A DNA stretch of 64,000 nucleotides, from NCBI GenBank assembly GCA_037139735.1, contig JBAXFU010000004.1:1-64000 (forward strand), written 5' to 3'. Origin of the DNA: UBA2402 sp037139735 (GTDB lineage Bacteria; Planctomycetota; Phycisphaerae; Phycisphaerales; UBA1924). Below, piece by piece: positions 50,554 through 59,652 of this stretch (positions are counted from its first letter, which is position 1; every line of letters starts with the position of its first letter). The notes under the pieces were generated by a model that was given only the letters and a program-made list of their open reading frames with translations, had not been told where the DNA came from and did no database searches. Position numbers and translations under genes: made by a program.

Positions 50554-50762
50554 GAATGGATCGCCGCGTCGCGCCTCCCGCCGCCTTGGACGGCTCGGCG
50601 CGGGCTGGACGCACGCGGACATAGAAAGGGTATCAACCCGAACCAGACGACGCGGGGCGAAACGCCGGACACGCCCGCCTACCCTTGGTCCCTTGGTTTG
50701 CGGGCCCAGCGCCCGGGCACCGGAGCCGCCCTCGAGGCTCCCCTTCGTTGGAGCAATCGTTC

Positions 50763-51233
50763 ATGGAAACCACGCTCATCATCTTCAAGCCCGACGCCGT
50801 TCAGCGGGGGCTCATGGGCCAGATCCTCGCCCGCTTCGAGGCCAAGGGCCTCCAGGTCGTCGGCTGCAAGCTGATGCAGATCAGCGAGGAGCTCGCCGCC
50901 ACCCACTACGCCGCCCACAAGGAGCGGCCCTTCTACGCCGGCCTGGTCAAGTTCATGACCAGCAGCCCGGTGCTTGTCTTGGCCCTCCGCGGCAATGGCG
51001 CGATCACCATCGCCCGCAACATGATGGGCGCCACCTTCGGCAGCAAGGCCAACCCGGGCACCATCCGCGGCGACTTCGGCGTGAGCAACTCGTTCAACCT
51101 CATCCACGGCAGCGACAGCCCCGAAGCCGCGGAGCGCGAGTTGGGCCTCTTCTTCAAGGCCGGCGAGATCCTGGACTGGAAGCGGGCGGGCGACGCCTGG
51201 ATCTACGACATGGCCGGCGGCAAGCCCGAGTGA
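50763..51233 (+). CDS. ndk: Nucleoside diphosphate kinase
   Basis: Interconverts NTPs and NDPs. The 156-residue protein is collinear with Ndk throughout: TLIIFKPDAVQRGLMGQIL, the phosphohistidine motif NLIHGSDSPEAA near 113-124, and the Lys/Arg residues for nucleotide binding (KPDAVQRG, NPGTIRGDFG). The C-terminus has some 15 extra residues. The gene is followed by a strong terminator. Confidence 0.97.
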   Translation: METTLIIFKPDAVQRGLMGQILARFEAKGLQVVGCKLMQISEELAATHYAAHKERPFYAGLVKFMTSSPVLVLALRGNGAITIARNMMGATFGSKANPGTIRGDFGVSNSFNLIHGSDSPEAAERELGLFFKAGEILDWKRAGDAWIYDMAGGKPE

Positions 51234-51271
51234 TCGCGGCGGCTCCCGACCGACATTGCAACCAAAGACAT

Positions 51272-51300
51272 GGCCCCGGCGGGTTCGCCCCGCCGGGGCC
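51272..51300 (+). terminator. Terminator of ndk
   Basis: A perfect 12-bp stem GGCCCCGGCGGG with a loop of 5, followed by TTGCTGTTGATTT. It lies 38 bp past the ndk stop and between ndk and the convergent csrA. Confidence 0.85.
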
Positions 51301-51352
51301 TTGCTGTTGATTTCGGTTGTCGACGCGTCGTGTCGAGGGGGCGTGCCGCTGC

Positions 51353-51580
51353 TCAGCCCGCGCTGACGTTGGCGGCGGGGTTGATCGTGGCGATGATCTC
51401 CGGGCCTTGCGAGACGATCTGATCGGCGATCTCGCGGCGGTTGATCTCCACCTCGCGCGGGAAGTCGAAGGCCACGCGGACGCGGTCTCCCTTCACCGAG
51501 GCGATGCGGACGATACCGATGGGGTTCTTGGGGTCCCCGATGACGACTTCTTCACCTTCGCGACGCGTGATGACGAGCAT
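51353..51580 (-). CDS. csrA: Carbon storage regulator CsrA
   Basis: A translational repressor that binds GGA motifs in mRNA leaders. The 75-residue protein has the CsrA start MLVITRREGEEVVIG, the central IVRIASVKGDRVRVAFDFP and the end EVEINRREIADQI. It carries a short insertion (DPKNPIG) where others have a tight turn. The start is ATG 51580, with GGGAG 8 bases upstream; TATAAC at 51708-51703 may be its -10 box. No flagellar genes lie nearby. Confidence 0.92.
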   Translation of the reverse strand: MLVITRREGEEVVIGDPKNPIGIVRIASVKGDRVRVAFDFPREVEINRREIADQIVSQGPEIIATINPAANVSAG

Positions 51581-51852
51581 GCCGCTACTCCCATCCTGGG
51601 CTGCACGGAACGGACGGTTCTCAAGTTCGGGGGAGCACTCGCGGCGTCCCACCACCCTTTCCCGGGTCACACGCCCCGGGGGTCCACACTTCCACCACCT
51701 GAGTTATACCCTCCCGTATCGGTTGGCGGATGCCTGATTCTGCAAATCAACACGATCAGGTGGCGAACAAACGTCGAATCGGACCTTCCGGCCTGTGGAT
51801 TTCGGGTGGAGAGCCCGTGGTTTGGGCATGGTGGACATGAAAGTCGCCTGAT

Positions 51853-52116
51853 TCAGGCGTGGGGGACCGCCTCAACCCGCTTCACCTCGGGGATGTGGTG
51901 GCAAAGGTTTCGCTCGATCCCCACGTGAAGGGTGACGGAGGCCGACGGGCAGCCGATGCACGCGCCGAGGAAGCGGACGCGGACGACGCCATCGGAGGTG
52001 ACCTCGACGAGTTCCACGTCGCCCCCGTCGGCCTGAATGGCCGGGCGGATCAAGGCCAGCACCTTCTGCACCCGGTCGGTGACGGAAGGGGTCGCTTGGG
52101 CGGACGCGTCTGTCAT
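51853..52116 (-). CDS. NifU C-terminal domain (Nfu) Fe-S scaffold protein
   Basis: An 87-residue Nfu-type protein that holds a transient Fe-S cluster between two subunits. The motif GACIGCPSASVTLHVGIE with the conserved CxxC, preceded by IRPAIQADGGDVELVEV, is diagnostic. The ATG at 52116 is preferred over GTG 52140. Last gene of the minus-strand run from sthA; it starts 34 bp after the mscS stop. Confidence 0.93.
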   Translation of the reverse strand: MTDASAQATPSVTDRVQKVLALIRPAIQADGGDVELVEVTSDGVVRVRFLGACIGCPSASVTLHVGIERNLCHHIPEVKRVEAVPHA

Positions 52117-52150
52117 GAGGGAAGTGTACGACGCGATCACATGCGACGTT

Positions 52151-53029
52151 TCAGAGGGTGGGCACCATCGTGATGCCCGCCTTGGCGAGGTGCGACTGGA
52201 TGGACTGCATCAGCGCCTGCTGGACCGCGCCGAAGTCGGTTCGGTTGGCCCAGGCGCTGACCTGCCACTCGATGGCCGACTTGCCGAAGCGGACGGTGCT
52301 GACGGAGGGGGCCGGTTGCTCGAGCACCTGAGGCAACGTGGCGACGGCCGCGAGGAGGGCCTCGCGGGTGGCCGGAATCTCCGAGCGGTAGTCGACGCCC
52401 ACGGCGACATCGACGCGGCGGCGTTCGTGGTGGGAGGTGTTCTCCACGATGGCGTTGAAGGCCGCGGCGTTGGGGATGATGATGCGACGGTTGTCGGGGG
52501 TGTCGAGGCGAGTCGAGAAGAGTTCGATCTCGTCGACGAGCCCGGACTGGCCCGCCACGCTGATGGCGTCGCCGACCTTGAAGGGGCGGAAGAGCAGGAG
52601 CATCACGCCCGCGGCGAGGTTCGAGAGCGACCCCTGCAGGGCCAGGCCGATCGCCAGGCCCACCGCGCCGAAGACGGCGGCGAAGGCCGTGATGTTGACC
52701 CCGAACATGCCCAGGCACGCCACCGTCGACAGGGCGATCAGCGACCACCGGAGCAGCGTCGAGAGGAACTTGGAAATGGTCGGTTCGATGTGCGTGCGCT
52801 GCAGGGTCCGCAGCAGCAGGCCCGCGAACATGCCCGAGGCGATCCACGCGACGATGAAGAAGATCACCGCGCCCAGCACGCTCGGGGCGTAGTGCGCGAC
52901 GACCGACATCGTCTGATCGGCGAAGGTCTGGAGCTTGTCGGCGGCCTGCTCGATCGACTGGGGCGGGGTGAGCGCGGGGGCGGAGGGATCGGCGGCGGCG
53001 GGAGTCGAGGCGACGGTCTGGGGGCTCAT
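52151..53029 (-). CDS. MscS-family mechanosensitive channel
   Basis: A 292-residue small-conductance channel. Three N-terminal helices are seen (VLGAVIFFIVAWIASGMFAG, LSTLLRWSLIALSTVACLG, and the pore-lining ITAFAAVFGAVGLAIGLAL), with the Ala/Gly packing pattern of TM3, then SNLAAGVMLLLFRPFKVGD and a cytosolic vestibule with the conserved FSTRLDTPDNRRIIIPN. It begins at ATG 53029 with a Pro/Ala-rich leader. Likely an osmotic release valve. Confidence 0.92.
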   Translation of the reverse strand: MSPQTVASTPAAADPSAPALTPPQSIEQAADKLQTFADQTMSVVAHYAPSVLGAVIFFIVAWIASGMFAGLLLRTLQRTHIEPTISKFLSTLLRWSLIALSTVACLGMFGVNITAFAAVFGAVGLAIGLALQGSLSNLAAGVMLLLFRPFKVGDAISVAGQSGLVDEIELFSTRLDTPDNRRIIIPNAAAFNAIVENTSHHERRRVDVAVGVDYRSEIPATREALLAAVATLPQVLEQPAPSVSTVRFGKSAIEWQVSAWANRTDFGAVQQALMQSIQSHLAKAGITMVPTL

Positions 53030-53112
53030 GGCGAGGGTGCTTCCCGGGGTGGAAGGCCCGTCGTGCACAAGCTGCCCGCGGGGCCGCACGTCGCGGCCGG
53101 CGGAGGCCTTCC

Positions 53113-53985
53113 TCAACCAGGCGGGAGCGTAGGCTCGCCGGGATCTTCGCCGGTCAGACGCTGCATGTACCACTTCCACAGGGAGCCGCCGTTCTTGCGG
53201 TCGGCGTGCTGGAGCGCGAGTTGGGCGTAGTCGAAGGAGCCCAGGAGGTCGTGGGCGATCACCGCGAGCTTGAGGATCTTGTCGTGATCGAGCTCGCCGA
53301 TGGAGAGAGGATGCCGCAGGTAGATGACGTCGGACCAGAGGTGCTGGCGGATGCCGGCGGTGGGGCCCTGGGGCGCGACCAGCGGCGTGTAGGCGCGACC
53401 TTCCAGCGACTGGAAGGTGTGCAGCATGAGCTTGTGGCGCCGGAGCTCGGCATCGACATCGCCGAAGAGCGGCTGGTTCTTGTACATGGGGGCGAACTCG
53501 ACCTCGGTCCACACGGCCAGCGTGCGGTCGAGCAGGCGGGGCCCGCCCCGGAAGGCGTCGAGTTCGGCGCCTTGGATGTCGATCTTGAGCAGGTCGATGT
53601 TGGCGATCTCGGGGATGTCGTCGAGCCGCCGGGTCTGCACGCGGGAGGTTTCCGTGACGGTGGTCACCTGCGCCAGGGTGTTGAAGAGCGAGAGGAACTC
53701 GATGTCGGGCTCGTAGAGGGACGCTGTCGCCGAGAAGTTGGTGAGGTGGAAGGTCCGCTCGGCGCCGTCGCCGATGAAGTACGGGAGGAAGACGCGATGG
53801 CGATGCTTCGCGGCGTTGAGCTTGTCGCACTCGGCCTGCACCGGCTCGAAGCCCACGACGCGGCACGGGGCCTTGGCGAGGATGGGCGCGTACTCGGGTT
53901 CGGCGTCGAGCGCCATGGCGCCCACGTCGACGACGTCGATGGTCGGACAGGTTCGTCCGAGCGATTGTGCGAGACTGAACTGCAT
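53113..53985 (-). CDS. FkbM-family methyltransferase
   Basis: A 290-residue putative methyltransferase. It opens with a class I core (IDVVDVGAMALD, VVGFEPVQAECDKLN), and the FkbM motif LLKIDIQGAELDAFRGG follows near residue 150. C-terminal half (about 190-290) is specific. FkbM proteins methylate sugars or polyketide oxygens. AGGAG lies 10-13 bases before the ATG. Head-to-tail with sthA (32 bp) and mscS (83 bp). Confidence 0.85.
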   Translation of the reverse strand: MQFSLAQSLGRTCPTIDVVDVGAMALDAEPEYAPILAKAPCRVVGFEPVQAECDKLNAAKHRHRVFLPYFIGDGAERTFHLTNFSATASLYEPDIEFLSLFNTLAQVTTVTETSRVQTRRLDDIPEIANIDLLKIDIQGAELDAFRGGPRLLDRTLAVWTEVEFAPMYKNQPLFGDVDAELRRHKLMLHTFQSLEGRAYTPLVAPQGPTAGIRQHLWSDVIYLRHPLSIGELDHDKILKLAVIAHDLLGSFDYAQLALQHADRKNGGSLWKWYMQRLTGEDPGEPTLPPG

Positions 53986-54017
53986 GCGGGCCGTCTCCTG
54001 AGCGTCCCCCCGCGACC

Positions 54018-55436
54018 TCAGATGTTACGGAGCTTGTTGAGTCCGTTGAGGGCGGCGACCTTGTAGCACTCGGCCAGCGTCGGGTAGTTGAAGACGGTGT
54101 TCACGAAGTACTCGGCGGTGGCCCGGAAGGCGATGGCCGCCTGGCCGATGTGGACCAGCTCCGTGGCGTGCGTTCCGATGATGTGCACGCCCAGCACGGC
54201 GTGGCTCTCCTGGTGGATCAGCAGCTTGAGCATGCCGATCTCGTCGCGAAGGAGCTGGCCGCGGGCGGTCTCGCGGTAGTAGGCGATGCCCGCCTCGTAG
54301 GGCACGCCCTCGGCGGTGAGCTTGTCCTCCGTCCAGCCCACCATCGAGATCTCGGGGATGGCGTAGATGCCGTACGGCAGCAGGTTCTCCATCAGGTCGT
54401 GACGCTGCCCGAACATGTGGCATGCCGCGAGGCGACCCTGCTCCATGCTCGTGCTGGCCAGCGCGGGGAACCCGATCACGTCGCCACAGGCGTAGATGTG
54501 CGGGACGGCGGTCTGGTAGTACTCGTTGACCTTGATGCGTCCCCGGTCGTCGGCCGAGAGGCCGGCGTTGGCCAGGTCGAGTCCGTTGGTGGCGCCCTGG
54601 CGGCCGATGCAATAGAGCAGGCAGTCGGCCCGCAGCACCTTGCCGCTCTCGAGCGTCGCCTCGGCCATGATGTTGTTGCTCGTCCGGGCGTGCTTGGGCG
54701 GCTCGGCCTTGCGGATCGAGACGACCTTCTCGCCCAGTCGGAGGGTCACGCCTTGCGTGCGGAGGTGGTAGTGGAAGGCCTCGATGATCTCGGAGTCGAC
54801 GAAGTCGAGCAGCCGGTTTCGACCTTCGACCAGCGTGATCTTGATGCCCAGCGAGGCGAGCATCGACGCGTACTCGGTGCCGATCACGCCGCCGCCCACG
54901 ATGATCATCGAGTGGGGCAGGGTGCGGAGGCGAATGAGTTCGTCGGAGGTGATGATGTCGGTGTCGTCGAACTGGATGTTCGGCGGCCTCGTCGGGCGGG
55001 TGCCCACCGCGATGACGAAGTGATCGGCGTGAATCGCCTCGGTGACGTGCTCGCCGCAGATCTCGAGCGTGTGCGGGTCCTTGAAGCGTCCGTAGCCGTG
55101 GATGAGGCAGATGCCGTTGTGGGCGAAGTGGCGGTTGACCATGTCGATCTCCGCCTGGATCACGCGACCGCAGGAGGCCCACAGGTTGCCCATCGTCGCC
55201 TGCTTGGCCGCGAGCGTGAAGTCGGCGGTGGTCGGGCTGCTGCCCGGGTGCCCGCCGATGCTCATGATCGCCTCGCGAAGCGCCTTGCTCGGGATCGTGC
55301 CGGTGTTCACCGCCGCGCCGCCGACCACGTCGTGCGCCTCGACCACGGCCACGGACTTGCCCAGCTTGGCGGCCTGGATGGCCGCCCGCTGTCCGCCGGC
55401 GCCGGAACCGATGACACACAGGTCGAATCTACGCAT
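54018..55436 (-). CDS. sthA: Soluble pyridine nucleotide transhydrogenase
   Basis: Re-equilibrates NADPH and NAD+. The 472-residue flavoprotein has CVIGSGAGGQRAAIQAAKLG for FAD, the diagnostic VNTGTIPSKALREA, in which the first Cys of the glutathione reductase-type disulfide is replaced by Thr, IIVGGGVIGTEYASMLASLG for the second nucleotide, and IYACGDVIGFPALAS. The C-terminal dimerisation domain ends NYPTLAECYKVAALNGLN. Divergent from the ribokinase gene, with 164 bp between. Confidence 0.94.
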   Translation of the reverse strand: MRRFDLCVIGSGAGGQRAAIQAAKLGKSVAVVEAHDVVGGAAVNTGTIPSKALREAIMSIGGHPGSSPTTADFTLAAKQATMGNLWASCGRVIQAEIDMVNRHFAHNGICLIHGYGRFKDPHTLEICGEHVTEAIHADHFVIAVGTRPTRPPNIQFDDTDIITSDELIRLRTLPHSMIIVGGGVIGTEYASMLASLGIKITLVEGRNRLLDFVDSEIIEAFHYHLRTQGVTLRLGEKVVSIRKAEPPKHARTSNNIMAEATLESGKVLRADCLLYCIGRQGATNGLDLANAGLSADDRGRIKVNEYYQTAVPHIYACGDVIGFPALASTSMEQGRLAACHMFGQRHDLMENLLPYGIYAIPEISMVGWTEDKLTAEGVPYEAGIAYYRETARGQLLRDEIGMLKLLIHQESHAVLGVHIIGTHATELVHIGQAAIAFRATAEYFVNTVFNYPTLAECYKVAALNGLNKLRNI

Positions 55437-55600
55437 GACGCAAAGGGTGAATGACTCGAACAGGGGATCTCGAGCGAATCGGACTCGCTGATCGTTCATC
55501 GACACTACCGGACCTTCGCTTTGAGCCCGTTCGCATTTTCCCCGGCCCTTCGGCGACCCTCGTCCCGGGTGGGGATTCCAAGCTACACTCGACTCTCCGC

Positions 55601-56575
55601 ATGGCAGAGTCCGAAACCAGCCGCGTCTGCGTGGTGGGGTCCATCAACATGGACTTGGTCGTGCGCGTCCCCCGCCTGCCCGCCCGCGGCGAGACCGTCG
55701 CCGGCGGCTCCTACCGCACCTATCCCGGGGGCAAGGGCGCCAACCAGGCCGTCGCCGCCGCCCGCATGGGGGCCGAGGTCACCTTCGTCGGCGCCGTCGG
55801 GGACGATCCGCACGGCGCCAAGGTGCTTGCCGCCATGGAGGGTGAACGCCTCGACCTGCGTCACCTCGCCGTCCGGGCCGGAGAGACCACGGGGCTTGGA
55901 CTCATCACCGTCGCCGACGGCGGCGAGAACATGATCGTCGTCTCGCCGGGCGCCAACGCCACCGTGAAGGCCGACGACGTTCGCGCCGCGCGAGACGCCA
56001 TCGTCGGCGCCGACGTCCTCCTGCTTCAACTCGAGATTCCCTCCAGCGCGATCATCGAGGCCGCGTCCATCGCCCGCGAGGCCGGCGTCTGCGTGATGCT
56101 CAACGCCGCCCCGGTCCGCGGCGGCGTCGCCGACCTGCTCCCGCTGGTCGACGTGCTGGTCGTCAACCGCGGCGAGGCCGCATCGCTCCTCGGGCTCGAT
56201 CCTTCCTCCGATCCGGGGCGCATGATGCTCCGCCTGCCCGATCTGGGGCCGCCCGCGATTCTGCTCACGCTGGGGGCGCAAGGCAGCATTCTCTCGCACC
56301 GCAAGCGGACCCGCCGCGTGCCCACGCCGCACGTGCAGGCCGTGGATTCCGTGGCGGCGGGCGACGCCTTCTGCGGCGCGCTGGCTGCGATGTGGAAGAA
56401 GGTCCATCAGGCCTCGAAGGCCAAGAGCATGGACGAGTTCAAGTTCGCCGAACCCGCGGTGCTCGCGGCCTCCGCCGCCGGCGCTCTGGCCGCCACCAAG
56501 CCCGGGGCGATTCCAAGCCTGCCGGGTCGCGACGAAGTGCTTGAACTCGCGACGACGCTGCGGTTCGGCACCTGA
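55601..56575 (+). CDS. rbsK: Ribokinase-type PfkB sugar kinase
   Basis: Phosphorylates ribose or a similar sugar. The 324-residue protein has the PfkB signature 1 region YPGGKGANQAVAAARMGAEV, GSINMDLVVRVPRLPARGE at the start, and the second signature DSVAAGDAFCGALAA with the catalytic Asp (the usual GAGD here is AAGD). LNAAPVRGGVADLLP and VDVLVVNRGEA are typical of ribokinases. The C-terminus is extended by a Lys-rich loop. Substrate specificity is inferred. Confidence 0.82.
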   Translation: MAESETSRVCVVGSINMDLVVRVPRLPARGETVAGGSYRTYPGGKGANQAVAAARMGAEVTFVGAVGDDPHGAKVLAAMEGERLDLRHLAVRAGETTGLGLITVADGGENMIVVSPGANATVKADDVRAARDAIVGADVLLLQLEIPSSAIIEAASIAREAGVCVMLNAAPVRGGVADLLPLVDVLVVNRGEAASLLGLDPSSDPGRMMLRLPDLGPPAILLTLGAQGSILSHRKRTRRVPTPHVQAVDSVAAGDAFCGALAAMWKKVHQASKAKSMDEFKFAEPAVLAASAAGALAATKPGAIPSLPGRDEVLELATTLRFGT

Positions 56576-56639
56576 TGCTGCCGACCGCTGGCGGGCGATG
56601 CCGACCTTTCGGAGCGAGATTCCTCGCCGCCGCGCCGCT

Positions 56640-58022
56640 TCAGCGGTGTTCAGCCGCTTCGGCTCCGTCCGCGGCGGGGCCGTGGGGTTCGACCGTCTCG
56701 TCGTGGGGTTCGGTCGCCGGCTCGATCCGCACGCGGGTGACGCGGGTGGGTTCGGCGGTGATCACCGTGACCTTGATCGCCTCGTGCGTGAAGGTCTCGC
56801 CCGCCGCCGGAATGCGGCCGAGCGTGACGGTGACGAACCCGCCGACGGTGTCGTAATGCTCGCTCTCGGGGATCTCGACCGAGAGTTCGCGGAGTTCGTC
56901 GTTGGCGTCGTTGACGTAGGTGCGGGCGTCGATGTCGGCGCTCCGCTTCTCGGCGTTGACCTTGACCTCGACCGAGTCGGACTCGGGCACTTCGTACTCG
57001 TCCTGGATGTCGCCGAAGACTTCCTCGATGATGTCCTCGATGGTGACCAACCCCGCGGTGCCGCCGTATTCGTCGGCCACGATGGCGATGTGCACGCGTT
57101 TCTTCAGCAGCTCGGACAGGAGCTCCCGCACCGTCTTGGACTCGGGCACGAAGTACGCCGGACGCATCACGTGGCGGAGCTCGAAGGTGCGGCCTTGGCG
57201 AGACCCCTCGCCCGCGAGCCATCGCATGAGGTCCTTGACGTAGAAGACGCCCACCACGCGGTCGAGCGTGCCGTCGAAGACGGGGATGCGAGAGTGCCCG
57301 ATGCGGCGGATGGCGGCCGTGACGTCGCTGAGCGAGAGGTCGGCCTCGATGGCCTCGATTTCGGTGCGGGGCGTCATCACCTGCGCCACCGTGCGGTCGC
57401 GGAACCGCACGACCGCCTCGATCATGTCGCGTTCGCTCTCGTCGAACTTGCCTTCCTCCTGCGCCTCCTCGACCACCGACAGGATCTCCTCCTGCAGCAC
57501 TTCGGCCTCGGTCTGGTCCTTGCGGCCCGCCAGACGCCGGATCACCTCGTCGAGGCCCGAGGCCATGCCCCGCAGCGGCTTGCCCACCACGTGCATCACC
57601 CGCAGCAGCGGCGACCACGCGAAGATCGTCCGTTCGCCCGCGTGCCGGGCGATGCTCGTGGGCACCGTCGAGGTGAAGACCCACAGCAGCAGGGAGGCGA
57701 GCAGGATCCCGCCCGCGACGTCCGGGAGCGCCGGGGCGGGCGACTGCGGCTCCGACGACCGCACCGCGGCCAGCCAGAAGACCATCCCGACGGCCACGAC
57801 CAGATTGCAGAAGGTTCGGGGAAGCGCCGTCGCGGCGGCATGTCCTTCGAGGTCGGCGAGGATCGCCTCGACCCGGGCCGCCGCCCGCGGGTTGCCCCGA
57901 ATCGCCACGATGTCCTCGAGCACCGAACGGGTCAGGTCCCGCAGCGACTGGACGAGCGTGGAAAGCAGCGACCCCGCCGCGAGGGCGGCGAGCGAGATGC
58001 CAAGCCAACTCCAGTCGTTCAC
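56640..58022 (-). CDS. CNNM/CorC-type membrane protein with CBS pair
   Basis: A 460-residue member of the hemolysin C/CorC-CNNM family implicated in magnesium and cobalt efflux. An N-terminal membrane domain (WLGISLAALAAGSLLSTLVQ, TFCNLVVAVGMVFWLAAV, GGILLASLLLWVFTSTVP) leads to a CBS pair at about 210-340 (VMTPRTEIEAIEADLSL, IGHSRIPVFDG, VHIAIVADEYGGTAGLVTIE). A transporter-associated C-terminal domain follows at about 360-435 (HYDTVGGFVTVTLGRIP). GTG 58022 has GGAG 9 bases upstream; TTG 58037 is an alternative. Downstream of ybeY, a conserved pairing. Confidence 0.88.
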   Translation of the reverse strand: MNDWSWLGISLAALAAGSLLSTLVQSLRDLTRSVLEDIVAIRGNPRAAARVEAILADLEGHAAATALPRTFCNLVVAVGMVFWLAAVRSSEPQSPAPALPDVAGGILLASLLLWVFTSTVPTSIARHAGERTIFAWSPLLRVMHVVGKPLRGMASGLDEVIRRLAGRKDQTEAEVLQEEILSVVEEAQEEGKFDESERDMIEAVVRFRDRTVAQVMTPRTEIEAIEADLSLSDVTAAIRRIGHSRIPVFDGTLDRVVGVFYVKDLMRWLAGEGSRQGRTFELRHVMRPAYFVPESKTVRELLSELLKKRVHIAIVADEYGGTAGLVTIEDIIEEVFGDIQDEYEVPESDSVEVKVNAEKRSADIDARTYVNDANDELRELSVEIPESEHYDTVGGFVTVTLGRIPAAGETFTHEAIKVTVITAEPTRVTRVRIEPATEPHDETVEPHGPAADGAEAAEHR

Positions 58023-58100
58023 GATGCAAGTCTCCAACGCCGCTCCGCGTCCGTGAACGTCAAGGTTCGGACGGCAGGCGGGCTCCGATGCCGCCGGGGA

Positions 58101-58676
58101 TCACGCCTCCCCGGGCCCGTCACCCGCCACGTACGGGCGGTGGAAGACGGGACCCACCCCGATCGCCGCGAGCGCCGCGTCTTCCGCGGCATGCATCGCC
58201 TCGAAGTCGGCCTCCTCATGATCGTCAAACCCGATGCAATGAAGCACGCCGTGCAGGGTGTACAGCAGCAACTCCCTCTCGCAAGGGTAGCCCCGAGGGG
58301 TGGATTGCCTTCTCGCTTCGTCGAGGCAGACGAGGATGTCCGTGTCCAGCACGCACGAAGGCCGTACATCGTCCTGACGGATCTGCTCCACGGTCGGAAG
58401 CGGGGGGGGTGACCATGTGCCGTCGTCATCCCCCGCGTCGGTCGCTTCGCCGATCGGTTCGCTCATGTCGAAAGTGAGGACGTCCGTCGTGCCGGGCACG
58501 CCGGCGAACTCCTCGTGGGCGGCAGCCATGGCGTGGTCGTCGACGAGCCGCACCCGCACCTCGCCTTGGCCGCCGACGCGACGCACGGCCTGTTCGGCGT
58601 GGCGGATGAGCCACGCCAGGGCGGCTTCGGGGAGTTGCCGCGTTTCGTCGAGCACCTCGATGGAGAGTCGGGACAT
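58101..58676 (-). CDS. ybeY: rRNA maturation endonuclease YbeY
   Basis: Zinc-dependent endoribonuclease for 16S rRNA processing and quality control. The zinc site HGVLHCIGFDDHEEADF is intact, preceded by FAGVPGTTDVLTFDMSEP. The 191-residue length is above the typical 150-160 because of a loop of about 35 residues after SEP (DAGDDDGTWSPPPLPTVEQI). Gene order SDR-DAGK-ybeY-CNNM is co-directional with short gaps, indicating one operon. Confidence 0.95.
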   Translation of the reverse strand: MSRLSIEVLDETRQLPEAALAWLIRHAEQAVRRVGGQGEVRVRLVDDHAMAAAHEEFAGVPGTTDVLTFDMSEPIGEATDAGDDDGTWSPPPLPTVEQIRQDDVRPSCVLDTDILVCLDEARRQSTPRGYPCERELLLYTLHGVLHCIGFDDHEEADFEAMHAAEDAALAAIGVGPVFHRPYVAGDGPGEA

Positions 58677-58706
58677 GCTCGGGATGGTACCCGCCGTGTT
58701 CGGGCG

Positions 58707-59639
58707 TCAGGCGGGGGGCAGCAGCAACCGGAGGGCCCCGGGTTCGACCGTGGCCGCCCCTTCGACCTCCGAGGCGATGGGATCCGCGAGGTGGAGGGCC
58801 TCGCCATCGGCCTGCAGGGCGTGCGTGTGGTCGGTGTGCAGGCGGAACCGAACCTGCGCCCCGCGCGCCCGAAGGACGCCCGCGATGCCGTCCAATCGCA
58901 GGCGGCAGGCGACCAGTCTCGCGAGCATGGCGAGCGAGCCCTGCGCGGGGAGCACGGCGACGTCGAGGAGTCCGTCATTGACGATCGCCCGACGTGCCGG
59001 ATCGATGCGAAGCGCGTACTGCCGCGAGTTGGCGATCACCAGCATGCCCCGGGTGCCGGCGCACAGGGTGGTTCCGTCGACCTCGACATCGAGGAAGGGA
59101 AGGTGCGGCAGCCTGAACTCGGCGCGGATGTGGCGGAGGTACGTCAGGTGCGTGATGGGCCCGCTGCGGGCCTCGTGGAGGCGGTGAATGACGCCTGCAT
59201 CGGGTCCCGCGCTGAACATGACGGCGAACCGGACGGGGCCCCGGGCGAGCGAGGCGTCGCAGCGGCCGATGTCCATCGCGGCGGGGCGGGGCGACCTCAA
59301 GCTCGCGACGGCCAGGGCGATGGCCTGATCGAAGTCGGCCCGATGCATGCCGCACTGGCGGGCCAGAAGGTTCTCGGTGCCCAGCGCGAGGTGGAACATC
59401 GGCGTGGCGGATTCGATCAGGGCCGGCAGCAGCGCGTGGACGGTTCCGTCGCCCCCGAGGACCACGCAGGCGTCGGATTCGCGCAGCCGCGGGAGCAGCC
59501 ACGCATGGTCGCCGGGATCGGTGCGGGGCATCTCGACGCGGGTGACCTTGTGATCGACGAGGATGGAGCCCAGCCGGTTGGCGGCGGCGGCCGCCTTGCC
59601 TCGTCCGGACCTGGGATTGACGATCAGCAGGACGCGCAT
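58707..59639 (-). CDS. Diacylglycerol kinase family protein
   Basis: A 310-residue lipid or sphingosine-type kinase. The DAGK catalytic motif is VLLIVNPRSGRGKAAAAANR with CVVLGGDGTVHALLPAL near residue 60 and HLALGTENLLARQ near 85. The C-terminal domain has the expected beta sandwich (VNDGLLDVAVLP, LQADGEALHL). Related to bacterial YegS/DgkB. It lies 13 bases after the SDR gene and 30 before ybeY. Confidence 0.88.
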   Translation of the reverse strand: MRVLLIVNPRSGRGKAAAAANRLGSILVDHKVTRVEMPRTDPGDHAWLLPRLRESDACVVLGGDGTVHALLPALIESATPMFHLALGTENLLARQCGMHRADFDQAIALAVASLRSPRPAAMDIGRCDASLARGPVRFAVMFSAGPDAGVIHRLHEARSGPITHLTYLRHIRAEFRLPHLPFLDVEVDGTTLCAGTRGMLVIANSRQYALRIDPARRAIVNDGLLDVAVLPAQGSLAMLARLVACRLRLDGIAGVLRARGAQVRFRLHTDHTHALQADGEALHLADPIASEVEGAATVEPGALRLLLPPA

Positions 59640-59652
59640 GGCGTGTGATGCT

